From Otis tarda (taxonomy: Eukaryota > Chordata > Aves > Otidiformes > Otididae), in NCBI GenBank assembly GCA_026413225.1, contig CM048553.1, positions 45,114,001-45,178,000 of the forward strand: 64,000 bases of DNA, in the 5' to 3' direction. The notes under the pieces are model-generated. The model worked only from the letters and a program-made list of their open reading frames with translations. It was not told where the DNA came from and made no database searches. Made by a program: the position numbers and the translations under genes. Within the stretch, counting starts at the first letter, position 1, and each line of letters starts with the position of its first letter. Below, piece by piece: positions 13,954 to 27,600 of this stretch.

Positions 13954-14049
13954 TGTATAAAAATTGAACCTGTGAAGATGTTCTGGCTGGAATGCAAACA
14001 CTACCCAGTGCACAAAGATTTTTGTGCTTGCGTGGCTTGGCTTGCTCAG
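13954..14049 (+). other. candidate 96-nt open exon, plus strand
   Basis: A moderately pyrimidine-rich stretch ending TTTCCTTAAGTAG precedes 96 bases with one fully open frame of 32 codons. They end in GCTTGCTCAG before GTAAGTTAA, a perfect donor, in phase 0. The frame includes EPVKMFWLECKHYPVHKDF and is rich in Cys and Trp. I do not recognise it. The orientation is opposite to the minus-strand transcription suggested for this half of the window, which weakens the call. A chance open frame beside a chance donor is a serious alternative. Confidence 0.15.
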
Positions 14050-14767
14050 GTAAGTTAATCACTGTGAGATCCTGTTCATCTCCCACCTCTGGTTTGTGGA
14101 AGTCCACTGCCACTCCAGGGGCTAAAATACATGGTCAAACTACAAGCATCAAGAGTCAGCATCTATACCAGCTCTAGAACTCGCAAACACTGTGTACGCT
14201 ATGCTTAACTTGAGGGCTTATCCTGAAGGGACACATGGGAAGTGCCGTGGATGTGATGAAATCAGGAATCCTTCACTGAAGTACTTTATCACATGTCAAT
14301 AATTAGAGTAATATTTTTGTACATCTGAACAAATTACCGTGTCTCTTACAGGGAGTCAAACGGTGTTCTGAAGGCAAGTATTTTATGTTTTCCTTCAAAC
14401 ATTCATTAGTAACATTTACCACAAATTCTGTGGTCTTACTTGCTCACTAAAGGAATTAGCAACAAATCCAAAAGGAGACAAAATTCTGTTCTGAATCTAC
14501 AGACCAAAATGAAAATGAGGAGTATGTTTGATGACATACATATAGCATGGTACGATACAATAAATATACTGGGACAAGACAGAAGGAAGGCAAACAGCTA
14601 CTGCTTTTCACACAGATTGTGTTAAGAAATGTCCTATAGAACTGGTAAAGAAAAAAAGTGTGATGACAACTTAGCATCTTTTACCTAGCAAGGTATAATT
14701 CTTGCACTTTGCTAGAAACCAAAAGTCACTCCTGCATAGATACCAAAATCCTGACACTGCTCTCTGG

Positions 14768-15152
14768 CAGGGGCTGTTCAGCCTGGAGAAGAGAAGCCTC
14801 TGGAGACACCTTATAGCGGCCTTCCAGTACCTAAAGGGGGCCTACAGTAAAGATAGGGAGAAACTCTTCAGCAGGGCCTGTTGTGATAGGATGAGGGGTA
14901 ATGGTTTTAAAATAGAAGGAGGTAGATTCAGACTGGATCTAAGGAAGAAATTTTTTACAGTGAGGGTGGTGAAACACTGGAACAGGTTGCCCAGGGAGGT
15001 GGTGAATGCCCCATCCCTGGAAACATTCAAGGCCAGGTTGGATGGGGCTCTGAGCAACCTGATCTGGTTGGAGATGTCCCTGCTCCTTGCAGGGGGGCTG
15101 GACTAGATGATCTTTAAAGGTCCTTTCCAACCTAAACTATTCTATGATTCTA
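14768..15152 (+). mobile_element. CR1 LINE, 3' fragment, sense on + strand
   Basis: This is a 5'-truncated CR1 covering the last part of ORF2 and the short 3' UTR. It begins at GGGCTGTTCAGCCTGGAG and ends with the avian CR1 tail, CTATTCTATGATTCTA. The ORF2 frame is still open to its natural stop at about 15104-15106. It shows the reverse-transcriptase C-terminal signature VVKHWNRLPREVV followed by SLETFKARLDGALSNL. The element is missing the endonuclease and catalytic reverse-transcriptase domains, so it cannot move itself. It is the only CR1 of the seven here that lies on the plus strand. Low divergence within the frame suggests insertion during bird evolution. Confidence 0.96.
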
Positions 15153-17786
15153 CATTTATTTCCAAGAAGCAGCTAAAAGTTTGATGTTGCAGCAGCAGAA
15201 CAAACACAGACAGGGTTTGCCAGGCAGGAAAGGTTAGGTTTTCCACCAGCTCAATGTTCCTCGTCAACTGGTAGAGTAAAAACTGCCTGCTCAGGAGGCA
15301 CAAAACCCTGTCACAGCTTTCCTTTTACACATGTGAATGTGCTGAACCATTTAAAAAAGGTCTTGCTTGACTAGGTAAGGCAGTATTTGAAGGCTCTGGA
15401 GAAGAGGTTATTTGGAAGTCAGAATACTGACTAATAATTAGAGGTAGCATTCTGATGCACACTTTGATTTACAAACTGATTTCATGCCAATGCCACTTCA
15501 GCCCGAGGAAGAATGTCTTTGTGGCTATCTGGCAATGAGAAAAGCTTGCCCGTTCACTCTGCTGAAAACCAAATAATCTGCTGTGTAGCAGAAACTCTCT
15601 TGGGGTGCATCCTCTTCTTTCGTAGACTCTGATAGGGATGCTCTATCAGTATTTTTAGGGTAATCCCAAATTATGTATGTTTTCAAATCATGAACACCAT
15701 TAAAAAGCTTTCTTGCATTTTCTGGCAGCCTGCAGTACAAAAATGTTAACTCAGGAGTTTATTCTACAATGGATTATAAATGACATTTAGTGACATGATG
15801 GATACTTCCTGGTTTTGCAACATAAAGACAATCTCAGAGTACAAGCCTTATTCCTTGTTTCACTAATGTGCTGCACACGGATCAGTGTTGTCAGCAGTCT
15901 GTCTTCAGTACTTTGATTAATAATGTCAACGTGGTTTTCTAAATTGAGTTATTGCTCTCATTTCTGAGCACAATTATGCTAATAGTGTTTTTTAATGTAA
16001 ACATTTACGAAAGCATTATTTTGTGATCAACAGGCTTAGTTTCATAGGTTATGTTATTCCAAAATGAAGGCAAGATTATGTGGATCAAAAATTACAACTT
16101 GCTTTCTTTTGCTTTTTTTTTTTTTTTAACTGGGAGAATATCTTCTGGAGATTATTTTAAATCTTTCCCTATTCTCCAGTTCACATGTCCGTAGTGAGAT
16201 TTTTCTTAGAACATACAAACAAGAGTCATTCAACACTTCCCTGTTGACATGAGGTTGGAGAAAGTATGGATTTCCCAACCAAAAACTGGTCTAATTTTGG
16301 GGATTTCTTCCAATATGCTTCAAATGAAGCACTTTCAAACTAATGATACCTAATGAACAAGGAATATGGCTTTTGGCCAATGTCTTTTCATTCAATACCC
16401 CAAACGTGGCATATGCAGACACATGCAGTGGTAACTCTCAGCCCTTGTGAATAAACACGGTTAAAGGCAGAAGTCAAGCCAGGCTTCCCGGAAGTTCAAT
16501 ATGGAGACTAACATAAGAAAACACTGTAAATATGTTTGAGATTGTCAGTCAACGCAAGATCAGCCTAAGATGCCCTAAAAAGGCCATGCTGGTGGTATCT
16601 ACCCTCCCCATTAAGCAAAGATCTGATTCCTTTCCAATTCAAGACCTGACTCATGGCACCAGACTACAGTCTTCATATGGCCACGGTGAGGGCAATACTA
16701 CTTTTTATGCTCACTAATTGCAGAAATTGCTCTCCAGCTTCAGGCATCTGAAGGGCATGATTCACAGCGTCAGCAGAAAATGACAGGGTTGTGCAGCAGG
16801 AGGAAGGGTGATGCGAAGTCTCAGAGTATGAGGACCGCGGGCCATGGGGATGAGTCGACCATGAGGTTCTGGCACATCAAAGACAAGCATATGGACAGGA
16901 AAAGGAACTTCCACCCCTCACCAACTGACATTTCAAACTGTCAATTTTCTCAGTTGTTTCACTGAGAAAGAAAAGTGTATTTTGGAGCTGATTTTAATGA
17001 ATAGTTTTGCAAATTATACTTTTTTTTTGTAGTACTTAAGAACAGAGCAACTTTTCTGGAAGGCTGCAGACCCAGGATGAACAATGTGTGAAAAACCCGA
17101 CACTTTTCCTCAAATAAACAGAAAAAAAAAAAAGGAATGTAAAAATTGTATGAAACACAGTCCTACTTTCTTTTCCCACTGAGCAGCAACCAACCACTCA
17201 AATTACTCAAAAAAATAATTTTCCTCTTGATGGAGAGCATAGTGGGTTTTGATATACATGCGCCTAACTGTGGCTTTCCATGAGTACAATTAATATCTCT
17301 AATGCGGCTAACAAAAGAAAACCTTTTAAAAAACATAAAGCTGAAAAAAGGGATCTAAAGCTGAGCAAGCAGAGAGAGGAACAAAACGTAAAAGCAGCTC
17401 CAGTGCTTAAGGCAACCTACATGCATACTATCTATAGATGAGTCTCTTGCTAGGAAATGCATTTATATGGATCATTATCTTCACACGATACCTATGCATT
17501 CCCAAAGCATTCAAGTGACCACGTTATGCATGGCTCAGCAAACCACTTACATACGCATGTGGGTGGCTTTGAAGAATCCTGAAATTATGTCAACAAGATG
17601 GGGAAATGGGGGTTTCCTATCTAGGGAGAGAAAGAATAGCAGAGAGCGCATACAAAGGGCTGGGCCCATCCCATCCATTGTGCTGGACATAAAAAGCAAG
17701 ACATGCAGATGAAGTAAAAAAATATCACTTTAACTCAACAGAGGACAGCTGCGGAAAACATCAATGTTGCCCATATGTGAAAGATT
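15153..17786. other. non-coding DNA, nothing recognised
   Basis: AT-rich DNA with a 15-T tract. Open frames are at most about 80 codons and unsupported by splice signals. Confidence 0.6.
16113..16127. repeat. poly(T) tract, 15 T
   Basis: Uninterrupted homopolymer. Confidence 0.95.
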
Positions 17787-17990
17787 TCATAGAATCATAG
17801 AATGGTTAGGGTTGGAAGGGACCTTTTAAAGGCCATCTAGTCCAACCCCCCTGCAAGGAGCAGGGACATCTCCAACCAGATCAAGTTTCTCAGAGCCTTG
17901 TCCAACCTGGCCTTGAATGTTTCCAGGGATGGGGTATCCACCACCTCTCTGGGCAACATGTTCCAGTGTTCCATCACCCTCATTGTAAAC
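17787..17990 (-). mobile_element. CR1 LINE, short 3' fragment, minus strand
   Basis: The fragment starts on the + strand with two units of the CR1 tail (TCATAGAATCATAGAATGG) and continues through the conserved GGAAGGGACCTT and CTAGTCCAACCCCCCTGCAA phrases. It then breaks off after CCCTCATTGTAAA. About 200 bases are kept; the rest was lost by 5' truncation. On the minus strand the ORF2 C-terminus (MLPREVVDTPSLETFKARLD) is still in frame. It is also joined to a long unrelated open frame that enters from upstream genomic DNA. Confidence 0.96.
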
Positions 17991-20496
17991 TTCATAATCA
18001 CATTTGCTGTGTTGCTTTGTTTGTATAGGGGGAAGCTGGGAGAAGGCAGTAAGAAGAAAACAGTAAGAGACTTTTGCGTAGGTGTGGGAAGAGGGAGACA
18101 GGTGTACACGCAAACTGCTCTGAAAAATTGGCTGGTGATGGGTTGAGGCTGAAGCAGGAATTTTTGTATGTGAGCTCTGCAGAGCTGCAAAGCTTGGGAA
18201 CCACAGCAAATCTCTGAAGGAAAAAAAAATAGTAAAAAAGACAGATGGACTCTACAAGAAGTCACCCAGTTGTGCCCCCATGCAGCTCCTTGATGTTTAA
18301 CACAAGCGGTGCAGGGTGCCCAACTGGCCAAAGAGCCAGCTGGACCACCTCGCCGCTGCCACCCCTTGCCGCTGACTCGCAGCCTGGAGAACAGGGCTAC
18401 TGAAAGCAGAGCAGCTGTGGGGTCCTCTCTGAAGGGGCACCAGGTACCCCCAGACAGCGCTGCTGAAGCACCCAGGCACTGTGTCACGGTCAGATAGGGG
18501 ACACTTTGCCACTTCAGCAAATTAGGAAATCCTGGAATCGAGCCCCAAAAGCACTCCCAAACTCTTAAGTTACCAACCTCTGACTCTCCAGTATTTTTCA
18601 AATCTATTTAATGGAAAACCTTTAGATGGGCTCCTCAAGCCCACGCCTGCACAGCACACGCCTGGCGATGGGGACTGGCTCCACGCTGTCATAGGGAACT
18701 GGTTCCTGCTTCCCGCTGATAAGGAAACACGCTATACATTAATCTCCTTTTTGCAATATTATATAAAACCTTAATTACAACCTCATGCCTCCACAACAAA
18801 CACATCACACATCGAATTCATGCACAAATGTCAGCCCTCAACAAATTTTCTAACGTGGCTGAGTTTGTAATTAAGCGTTTGCATTATTGGGCAAGTGAAC
18901 TATTAGGGCATGACCAAAGAGCCCAGCTCCACTGCTATTTCCTACAGGATTTTCTCAGATATAAGCAAAACCAGGACAACTGACTAGTTACATTAAGGAG
19001 ATCATCTGCATGGTCAGAGGTTTTACAGAGCTACAGCTGGGACAGAAAACCCTTTGTGAGCCCCGATCAATGGAAATAACCAGAAAAGCACTTAATTTGC
19101 ACACCTAGCAGATGTTCCAGTCTAGGTCACCATTTATCCATGTGTTTCTCTCTCTCTTTCTTTATGTTATTTTAAAGATAGACCTATCTTTCTTCTTTTT
19201 ACAGATGCTTAAAAAAAACCTAAACAAACGATTAAGCAGGATCCTTGGTAGTAGTGCTTAAAATGAATTTTTCTTTTTTTTTTAAATTGGGTGACATTCA
19301 GTACAGGGTTTACACCTGTCATTCACTCAGCCAACAGCAGCCTTTCATTATCCAAACACAGATCAGTCCTGAAAATAGGAACTAAAAACCCCACTTTCTT
19401 CAAAATCCAAAAGAGCCTTCTGCTGGGTTGGTGGTCACTTCTAGGTGCTCTTATCTCTCAGACAATCCCACACATGAACTTTGCTGTTATCTAATAGTCT
19501 TTGTTAGGAATACACAGAAACAGAGCTGCACGCAAAATCCATTTTAGATTTAAGTTCAAGTGATGACCGCATCACGTCTACCTAACAGCACACAACTAAA
19601 CTAAAGGCTGCTGATCTACTCCAATGTTAAATCATGCTTAAAACTCCCTATTTTTGATTCTTCTTGCATTGAACTACATTCCCTTGACTTGAGGATAGCA
19701 AACAAGCTTCCAGGCATTAGCAGATAATAACAACCCTTCCAGGTGTTCCAAGCTTTACATCAATCAGCTTTTATCAAGCTGAAAGGAAAGCTGGATTCAC
19801 CAAAATACAGGTAATCCAAGCTGCTATAAACATGTATGACATGGCCTCACAATTTTGTGGTGGAAACTGGAGATTAGAGTCTCACATTAATAAATTCACT
19901 GATTAGGCAAGAAAAACATCTCAAATAAAGTAGGACATACAGAATAGGTTATTTGCTCCCTTTCACCTGAACATAACCATTAAACAATTTTTAAATTACA
20001 AAGTTATCATAGTAAATGGTCTTCTGGAAGATCACGCTACAACAATGAATAGACTCTGCATTACACACAAGCAGACTAAACGTGACTATTATTCTTGGAT
20101 AATTAGCCTCAGAGCTGCAACATATTAGATGAACGTAGGTAGTGTCACTGGATAGCCATGCAACAAGACATACTGCCCTGGTTAATCACACGCAATTTCA
20201 TCCCGTCACATCCAAAGCATTAAGGATAAGGAGGCTTTGGAATGTTTATATAGAAAATATTAAATTAGGAATAAACCATTTTTCCTCCGCCATCAGCAAG
20301 GATAATGAGGCAGGCAATGCTCAATGTCAGAATTTAAGACCGTAAAAGCCATAAAATGCAAAAAAAGCCCCATTTTCAAAACCAAATAATTAGATTAGAC
20401 CAAATCTGTAGTAAGTATCTCTTTTATAGATTTTGTCTCATGTAATCATGAGAATCACAGACAAGCACCTCTGATTTTTAGGACTGACAGACTTAC

Positions 20497-20518
20497 CACA
20501 GTCTTAACCTAAATAAGC
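20497..20518 (-). other. candidate 22-nt microexon, minus strand
   Basis: On the minus strand a long pyrimidine tract, ending TTTTCTTTCCAATAG, is followed after 22 bases by CTGTG before GTAAGTCTG. Acceptor and donor are both close to consensus, and the enclosed segment would be a microexon. Its length is not a multiple of three, and only one of three frames lacks a stop (reading LFRLRL). It would therefore shift a coding frame or belong to an untranslated leader. Orientation agrees with the strand asymmetry. Splice-like pairs of this quality also occur by chance in tens of kilobases, so the call is tentative. Confidence 0.2.
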
Positions 20519-23229
20519 CTATTGGAAAGAAAATAGAGCAGAAATATATAGGAAACATTAGCATATGGGGTTTTTTTTGCATAAAATATATCAAGCAGGA
20601 AAATGTATTTAAGACCTGGATATGAAGTGAAGTTACTGCATGTATGGTTGGGTACACTGGAAGAAGCTGGATACGTGTTGTACTGTCATAAAGGTTCTGT
20701 ACAGAGAGCTGTACTCCTTCAAGTCACTTAGAAGATATTGGATAAAAATCCAATCAATGATTGAAAGATGGGAAGCAAAAGGGAAGCACAGGCCAATTTA
20801 ATTAGGTTCCTACCCACGCTGCTGTCTCGCCAACTTAGGACATACATTACAGCAGAATTTATCAGTCAAACTCACCAAGGCTCCATTGCCCAGAGAAAAG
20901 ACCGAGAAAATACAAGCCTGTATTCTCAAGGGTCTTCAAAGCTAAAACTTCTCAGGTGAACAGAACAAAATAATAAAACGGCAGATATGGTTATTTTCAG
21001 TCAATCAGATGAGACAATGACAGTACTCCATCTGCTTAGCTACAATCTGTGTTGCACTTCCTACACAACAAATAAACCAGAAATTCTGCATCAAATCTTT
21101 TTGGGAAGTGGTACCCCAATCATGACAATCAACCAATTACAAATGTAAGTGAAACAATCATTAAAATAGAGTAAGTTTCATCAAAACTATGCGATTTTCC
21201 CCTCAGGAAAAAGATTGCCTACAATAATTGGCTTTTGGTTAGGGGACACTTTTAGAGATTGCTTTCGTAGACTACTGAAGCCTGCCAGAACATAAACTCA
21301 AAGAAATAGTATAGGCCAATATTACTGAGGCTAACACAACCTTCAAGATCTAAAGCAGGATTTAGAGAATGCTTGCATAGCACATTGCAGAGAAGATCAC
21401 TATCTACATCTGGTATTGGCCTGGAAGCCAGAGGACTACATGGGACCAGGGTTATAGATGTTGGCAAGAACTGCCCCTGCCTACATGCAAAGTACTTGAA
21501 ACTGTTCCTTTGAAATCTACACCAGAATTGAAAACATGTAGTCCACTGCTGAGGAGAAAAAAAGAAAGGATGCTGCATTGTTGATGCTCTTTTATCATAT
21601 GTTCAGACCACTGAAGCCATTGCTTCATAGGCTTTCCCATTAACATTGGCAGTCATCATCTTCTTCCTTGCCTTGGTAAACATTCCTGATATCTCATCAT
21701 GAACCGTTTCTCAAGAAATCTTTAAATTCTGAAGAGGTTAACAGAAATCCATGGGTTTCTGTTGACAGAAATGCCATCACTGCATATTGTCCGTGCAGGA
21801 ACCCTACTGAGCAGCAGCAAGCCTGACCAACCACACCCCTCCAACCGGAGAGAAGGGACACGTCACGCTTGCCAGAAATATGTTGGTCTATGAGCATTAT
21901 GCCACAGCAACAATTGAAAAAGCCATGATCATTCTCCCTAAAAATAAAGCAATTCAGAAATGTCACTTCCGTTGTCACAGTTGATGTCACTGAAGTGTCA
22001 CTTGGAGTTAATATTAGCCTAATCAAGCCAACTGTAGAGTACTTATAGTATTTAATAGGCTCTTGTATTTGACTTTTGATAAAAAAAATCTGCATATTCC
22101 TAGATGTTTTATGAATTTAAAATAGTTCAAAGTTCAACTCCAAAAGAGCAGGGAGCTTGCAAGATGTTATGTTCAAGCAGAAAACGATGTGTTGTCTTGC
22201 CAGCTGTGGTGGGCCTTTGGCACAGTGACTCAACGCAAACGCAAGACCTGAACCCTCTCTCACCAAATGTGGAACACTTCCAGCCCCTCCGCTTGGGGCC
22301 ACGGTCTCACAAAGGATGGGGCTCTGCTGCTTTGTTTTGGAGGTAGCAATGGGTCACTGACAAAGCAATGCAGATATAGGGAGGTGCTCAGGACTGGAGA
22401 CTCCTCCTTCACTCAAGGGGCATCCCAGCTCCTGGTTTGGCTACGTAACCAGGACTCGGCATGCACACTGGTGCGGCGGCTGCAGTCTCCATTCTTCTAG
22501 CGCTGGAGATGAGGTTTGCCTGAAAACCTGCAAGCTGCCGCTCCAGAGTCAGAAGAGCTCCTGCAACACTCCCACTCGTCTGCTGTAGAAGCAAAACTGG
22601 GCAGAAATTTCTCTGTGACATCTATTTTCTCTTTTCTTTAGTACGGAGGCTAATGAAGAGTTTCATGTACACATAATTGTCATGCAGAGTAGTTTAATCT
22701 CCCTATGTGGTGTTCATGGTCTAAACACACAAAGAAGATAACCTGATTCTCACAGAAATTAAGTGCTAGGGCATAAAACAAGCAGGCGGGAGGGACAGCG
22801 ATGTTATTTCCTCAAGGAAGAAAACCATACCTTTGGGATAATGGGTGCCCTTGAGGGAAGGTCAGAGCAAAGCAGCTAGGGTGTCAGAAAGGTGACTTTG
22901 CCTTTTAATAAAATGCAATTTGCTAAATGCAGACATTCAAGGCAAGTTGGTACAAAGTCACATTTTCTTAACTCCTTCAACCCCAAAAGGCAGCGCTCCC
23001 CCTCCCATTGCAGTGCCAAGAGCAGAGGCCCTGAAAGGGATGGAGACAAGGGGCTCTACCCAAAGCATCGACCCCAGCCCTTTCCCACACATAGCCCGCT
23101 GTGGGGGTCTCTGTCCACCCCCATTCTTCAGGTCAGGTTGTTTACAGCATGCCAGTCACCTTCAAATCTCTTATGAGCAACAAACAGGCATGATCCATGG
23201 AGGGGGAAATTCACCATTTCAGCAAGGCG

Positions 23230-23275
23230 AAAGAAAAAAAAAAAAACAAAAAAAACCAACCAAACAAAAAACCCA
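23230..23275. repeat. A-rich tract with CCAAC/CAAAA units
   Basis: A-rich low-complexity DNA interrupted by single C and CC. It is one of a recurring class in the left half of the window. Confidence 0.9.
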
Positions 23276-24308
23276 CTACCTTGGCAGTTTTTATTTTAGT
23301 TTAAAAGGGATGGGTGCTGGGAGTATGTGCAGCAGTCCCCAGGGAGACAAATGAATGGGTTGTCCACGGATAACGTGGAAAAGGGTGTACGATACTGACA
23401 TTTATAAGCTACATGTGGTTTATAGCTTAATTAATCAGTAGTTGTCTCCTATTCCATACAGAAATGCAGCCTCCGGTCTTTCCAGGCACATTCAGTAAAT
23501 AACTAATTTATACCCTTCTGCAATCCAAATAATCGTCTACCTGCTGGAAGATTCTGGGAGAAGCAATTCAGATTCCCACACACGGAAACTCAAAAAGGGT
23601 ACTGGAAGCGCCGTCTCTGCGCATCCTTGGTACCTGCATGCTCAGTCCCTGCAGACTCCAAGATGCTTTTCACAACCACTCTGCCACATGTACAAAGCCA
23701 CGCAGAAATACATGTAGGATTGTGTGTATCTGACTTGAACAAAAGAGAAAGATGGGGAAAATTATCTCCTCAGAGAATCACTGCTGCTTTTCAGCTTTCA
23801 CCAACAATGCTGCATCTTTCTGTACCCAGTCCTGACTCTGAGGAGTATGAAGCCAGAGTCACAACCCGGAGAAGAATGGGCACCTCTTTTTGAGGTTAGT
23901 AAATCAGAAGACACAGAACATACACTGATGAAAAGTAAATACATAAATTTGAGGATTTTTCCCCTGCAAAAAATCTCACTTGTGTCATATAGAGGAAAAA
24001 AAAAAGTATTCAGCGTAATGTAGGTCCCCTCTTTGTAATTATAACTTGCCACATTTTCACCATTTCTTACTCTATATTTACTATTCTGTTTTGCTGCTGT
24101 ACAGAGTTTCCTCTACTGCAATCAGCGTGGGTGTCTGGAGTGTGAGCTGCTAGATTTCTGCTCCTCCCCTCACATCAACACGCTGGAGGTTATCACAAGC
24201 AGCTACAGTAAGGATCCTGGTTAGAGATTTGCAAGATCTTACACAAAAACCTAGAAGAATCACTAGAAAGATGATTTTTTTTTTCCCTTAACAGAAAGTT
24301 CAAGGAAC

Positions 24309-24320
24309 ATATATATATAT
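24309..24320. repeat. (AT)6 microsatellite
   Basis: Twelve alternating A/T bases. A second (AT)6 lies 300 bases away at 24611-24622. Confidence 0.9.
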
Positions 24321-24610
24321 GATTTAATGGGAACAAATAAAAAAAAAACCAAACCTGTGCCAAGTATTTGTGGGTTTGTAAGCCCTATGTTAGCAAGACA
24401 CAATGTAGTGAAGCATCCGCTGAAACACTGTTCTTTAAAATTCAATTAGAGGAGAACTCACTGCACTTGGAAAAAGCAGAGTGTGTGTCATGCAAAAGTG
24501 CTACACCTACCTAAAGAAAAGGAAAAAAAAATATTTGTCACCTTTTGGACATATCCTTTCCCTCAACATGTATATAAAAAGGAAAAAGGAGGTAATTTTA
24601 AAAGAAAAAC

Positions 24611-24622
24611 ATATATATATAT
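24611..24622. repeat. (AT)6 microsatellite
   Basis: Twelve alternating A/T bases following a short A-rich stretch. Confidence 0.9.
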
Positions 24623-27600
24623 TTATGTACCGCTCTGTCAACCCATAATTGATCCTGCTTTGCAGACAATCACTTAAAAACAGGTAAGCTTTTCAAAAAA
24701 TTAAGACCGCTTAGACAAAATTACAGTGATATCTTTTCAGAAGAGGCCAAATCACATCCTGTCATATAAAGCAGCTCCATATTACCTTCTATTTTGCTCC
24801 CTTTGCATGGATGCCTCACAAAGCATTTCCATTTTACACAAGGGTGCACCCAAAGTTCAGATAAAAAGGAATCCTGCAATTGCCCTTCTTTATTTAGAAG
24901 GCCTTAAACACACACATTAACAAAGGATAAAAATCTGGAGTTCTTTAAGGAGCATTAAGGAGGAGCAATGCCTGCAGCTTATGTATTTTTGTGTTTATTT
25001 TATCTGCAAGATATTGGCACACAGGCATTCCTCAAAGAACCTATGTAAATTTTATCAGGGGATCATCTCTAATCCATCCAACATTCCATCTCTGTCTTCA
25101 GCAGCTAATGAGTTAAAGATGATAAATACCATTAACAAAGGAAAGAGGATCTTTCCTTTGTTTCCCAAAGAATGCGGAAGCCTGACTTCCAGTAATGTAT
25201 TTTTATATTACGCAAAGTTCCCTAAGTGAAAAATTTTGCTTCTAGCTTCGTTTATTATTCTGCCTAAAAAAAAAATAAATTAAAAAATTAAAAATAATCC
25301 AGAGGACAACCATAGTATAAAAGTAATTCAAATTGCTGTTTCCTATTACTGATTGTATCGGTGTGTATATTTTCCCCTTACAGGAAAATAAGGAGAAAAT
25401 GTACGCTAAGGACACCCAAACACCACAAAATGCACACGGCCTTTCTTCATTTCACAAGAAACTCCTACCAGAGCAAAGAAGAATTGTATATGATCTAAAT
25501 CATTAGATTAAGATAAGTCATTAAATATTAAACCATCAAATATTACGCATCTGAGCTGTATTTTGGACATAAAATTTGCCATCGATAATCCAAAAAGGGC
25601 CCAAATATGCAACTAATGCCACAAATAAAAAAAGTAGTTTCAGGTTTGTTGGTTTTGTTTTAACAAACAATAGGTAAAGTACAAAACATACAGCTCAGTC
25701 CCACAATCTCTCCTTATGCTGGCTAATGTTTAGGTCTTCAATTAATTCTGAATGGATTATTTTATAGAACCAGTAGAAAACAAACCATTAAGCACTAACA
25801 GCAGTTGTAGCTTCACGCACTGATTTCATAAAAAAGGGCTGAATGACACAAATGTCATATAAATTCATAACAGAGTTTACCAAAGAGATGTTAGCAAAAT
25901 ATCAACAAAACACATTGACTCAAGTATATAATTAAAAACATGGAGTATTTTATTGTTCTTTCGAACCTGTCCGTTACAAGCCTTACTGACCTCTTCTGTA
26001 ATGAGAGGGGCAAATGTTCTGTATTATTGAGCAAATAAAATTGCCAGAAGTAAACATACTGCAAGTTTTCCCAAGAAAAATGGCTCTATTTTGAAAGGTT
26101 ATTTGCAAATGTACTCATTTTAAAGTTACACACATTTCATTGCTTAATTTAGGTGTTTTGTAAAATCTGCGCATTTATATTTGAAGTCTCACAGATACTA
26201 GCATTACACTGCAATTCTATCAGAAAGATAAGAGGAACAATCAACGCACACACAAAAAAAATAGAACTATCTGCAAGTACAGCCCGGAACTGATAAAAGA
26301 GAAAACAATACAAAGTTTTATATAAAAGTGTATCTTTTCTTTCACATCCAAGTTTTACATACAATTTCTTTATTATTTATTTTTTGTCTTTTGGATTTGG
26401 ACACCAATGAAGAAAAAAAAAACATCTGAGGAACAAATGTTATAAATATTTATGCTTTTAAAATATGCCAAGTAGTCAAATTATTAATGTGTCCATTCAC
26501 ACCCCAATTCAGTACAAGACTGGCAGCGGCCACACGGTACCATCTTAGGTGAAGCGCCTGGTATGTCGGTGTGCGTTCACAAGGACAGGCGAGCTACTAC
26601 ACTGTGCCTCATTACACAGAAAGAGAACACAGGGCAGTACCCAGTACAACAAGGGGTTTTAAGCATCTGATAAGTCAGAGCAAATTTTATTTTAAGTTTT
26701 CAGTGAATCTGGGGAAGAGTAAGGTCCATCCACCCTATTCTGAAGGCTGCCCGCTGAAATCCCATAGACTGCCTTACACAGCACTTCCAAAAAAACGCCT
26801 GCATGCCCCTGTTGTTTCCCTCCACCTCGTATCTTTATTTTTCTGAAAAGACAGATGCAACCAGATTCTCAGCTGAAGGTATTACTGTAGGATATACAGC
26901 AGAAATTATGCTTCCCTATGTAATACAGTATTCTTTGCAGCGAGAGACTGATGGCGATTTGCATGCATAGTAATGGAAGAATAAAGGGGAGGTGGAGAAA
27001 TAACTGTTCTGTCTGTTCCTTTCCAACCAGTTACATTACCTTTCTGCACGTTTCTAAACTTTGAACGGTAATATGCAGCCAGTGTAACCAGCTGAAAAGG
27101 ATCCGGAGCTCATACCAGGATTTTTTTTCCCCCCCTCACGTCTGTGACAAGCTAGGAAAAGTGCATACCTCTACATTTAAACACGTACAGCAAGACTGTA
27201 GTCCAACACAAGCGCATGCAAGGACAGACATTCACGTCTTATATTTAACTGAAAGCAATCCTAAACCTGTATGATGCAAATACATCTGACACGGTACTGA
27301 TTATAAAGATTTTTTTTTGCCATTCACTATGACCACTAGTATTTTACCACTACTTTTGCAGAGTAATCTGTGATCAAAGAAATAGCATTAAAAAAAAATA
27401 AAATATTTTAAGTCCTTCTGGTATACCCCACCCTCTCCGAGTTAAACACAGGCAGCTATAGACAGAACATGCAGGGCTATCTATTCAGAGGCAGCACCGT
27501 GAATATATTCAATTAAAACTGAGAAGAAGCATCTTGAAAAAGGGGATACGGCAACTACATTTCCCACCGGATGCTAGACCTCACCTCAAGTGATACACTA

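Larger units (their letters stand above)
9506..14767. other. non-coding DNA with two candidate exons
   Basis: Outside the candidate exons at 11118-11227 (-) and 13954-14049 (+), no gene is visible. A GC-richer stretch at 12.23-13.05 kb has overlapping 60-138-codon frames on both strands. They have low-complexity Pro/Ser-rich translations, typical of chance frames in GC-rich DNA. The stretch 10905-11080 is AT-rich with ATTAATTA and ATTTGCAT motifs, which are homeodomain- and octamer-like. Confidence 0.55.

Noticed and set aside
14702-15106. 134-codon plus frame as a host gene
   Set aside because: Nearly all of it is the C-terminal part of CR1 ORF2, so it is annotated as a mobile element fragment.
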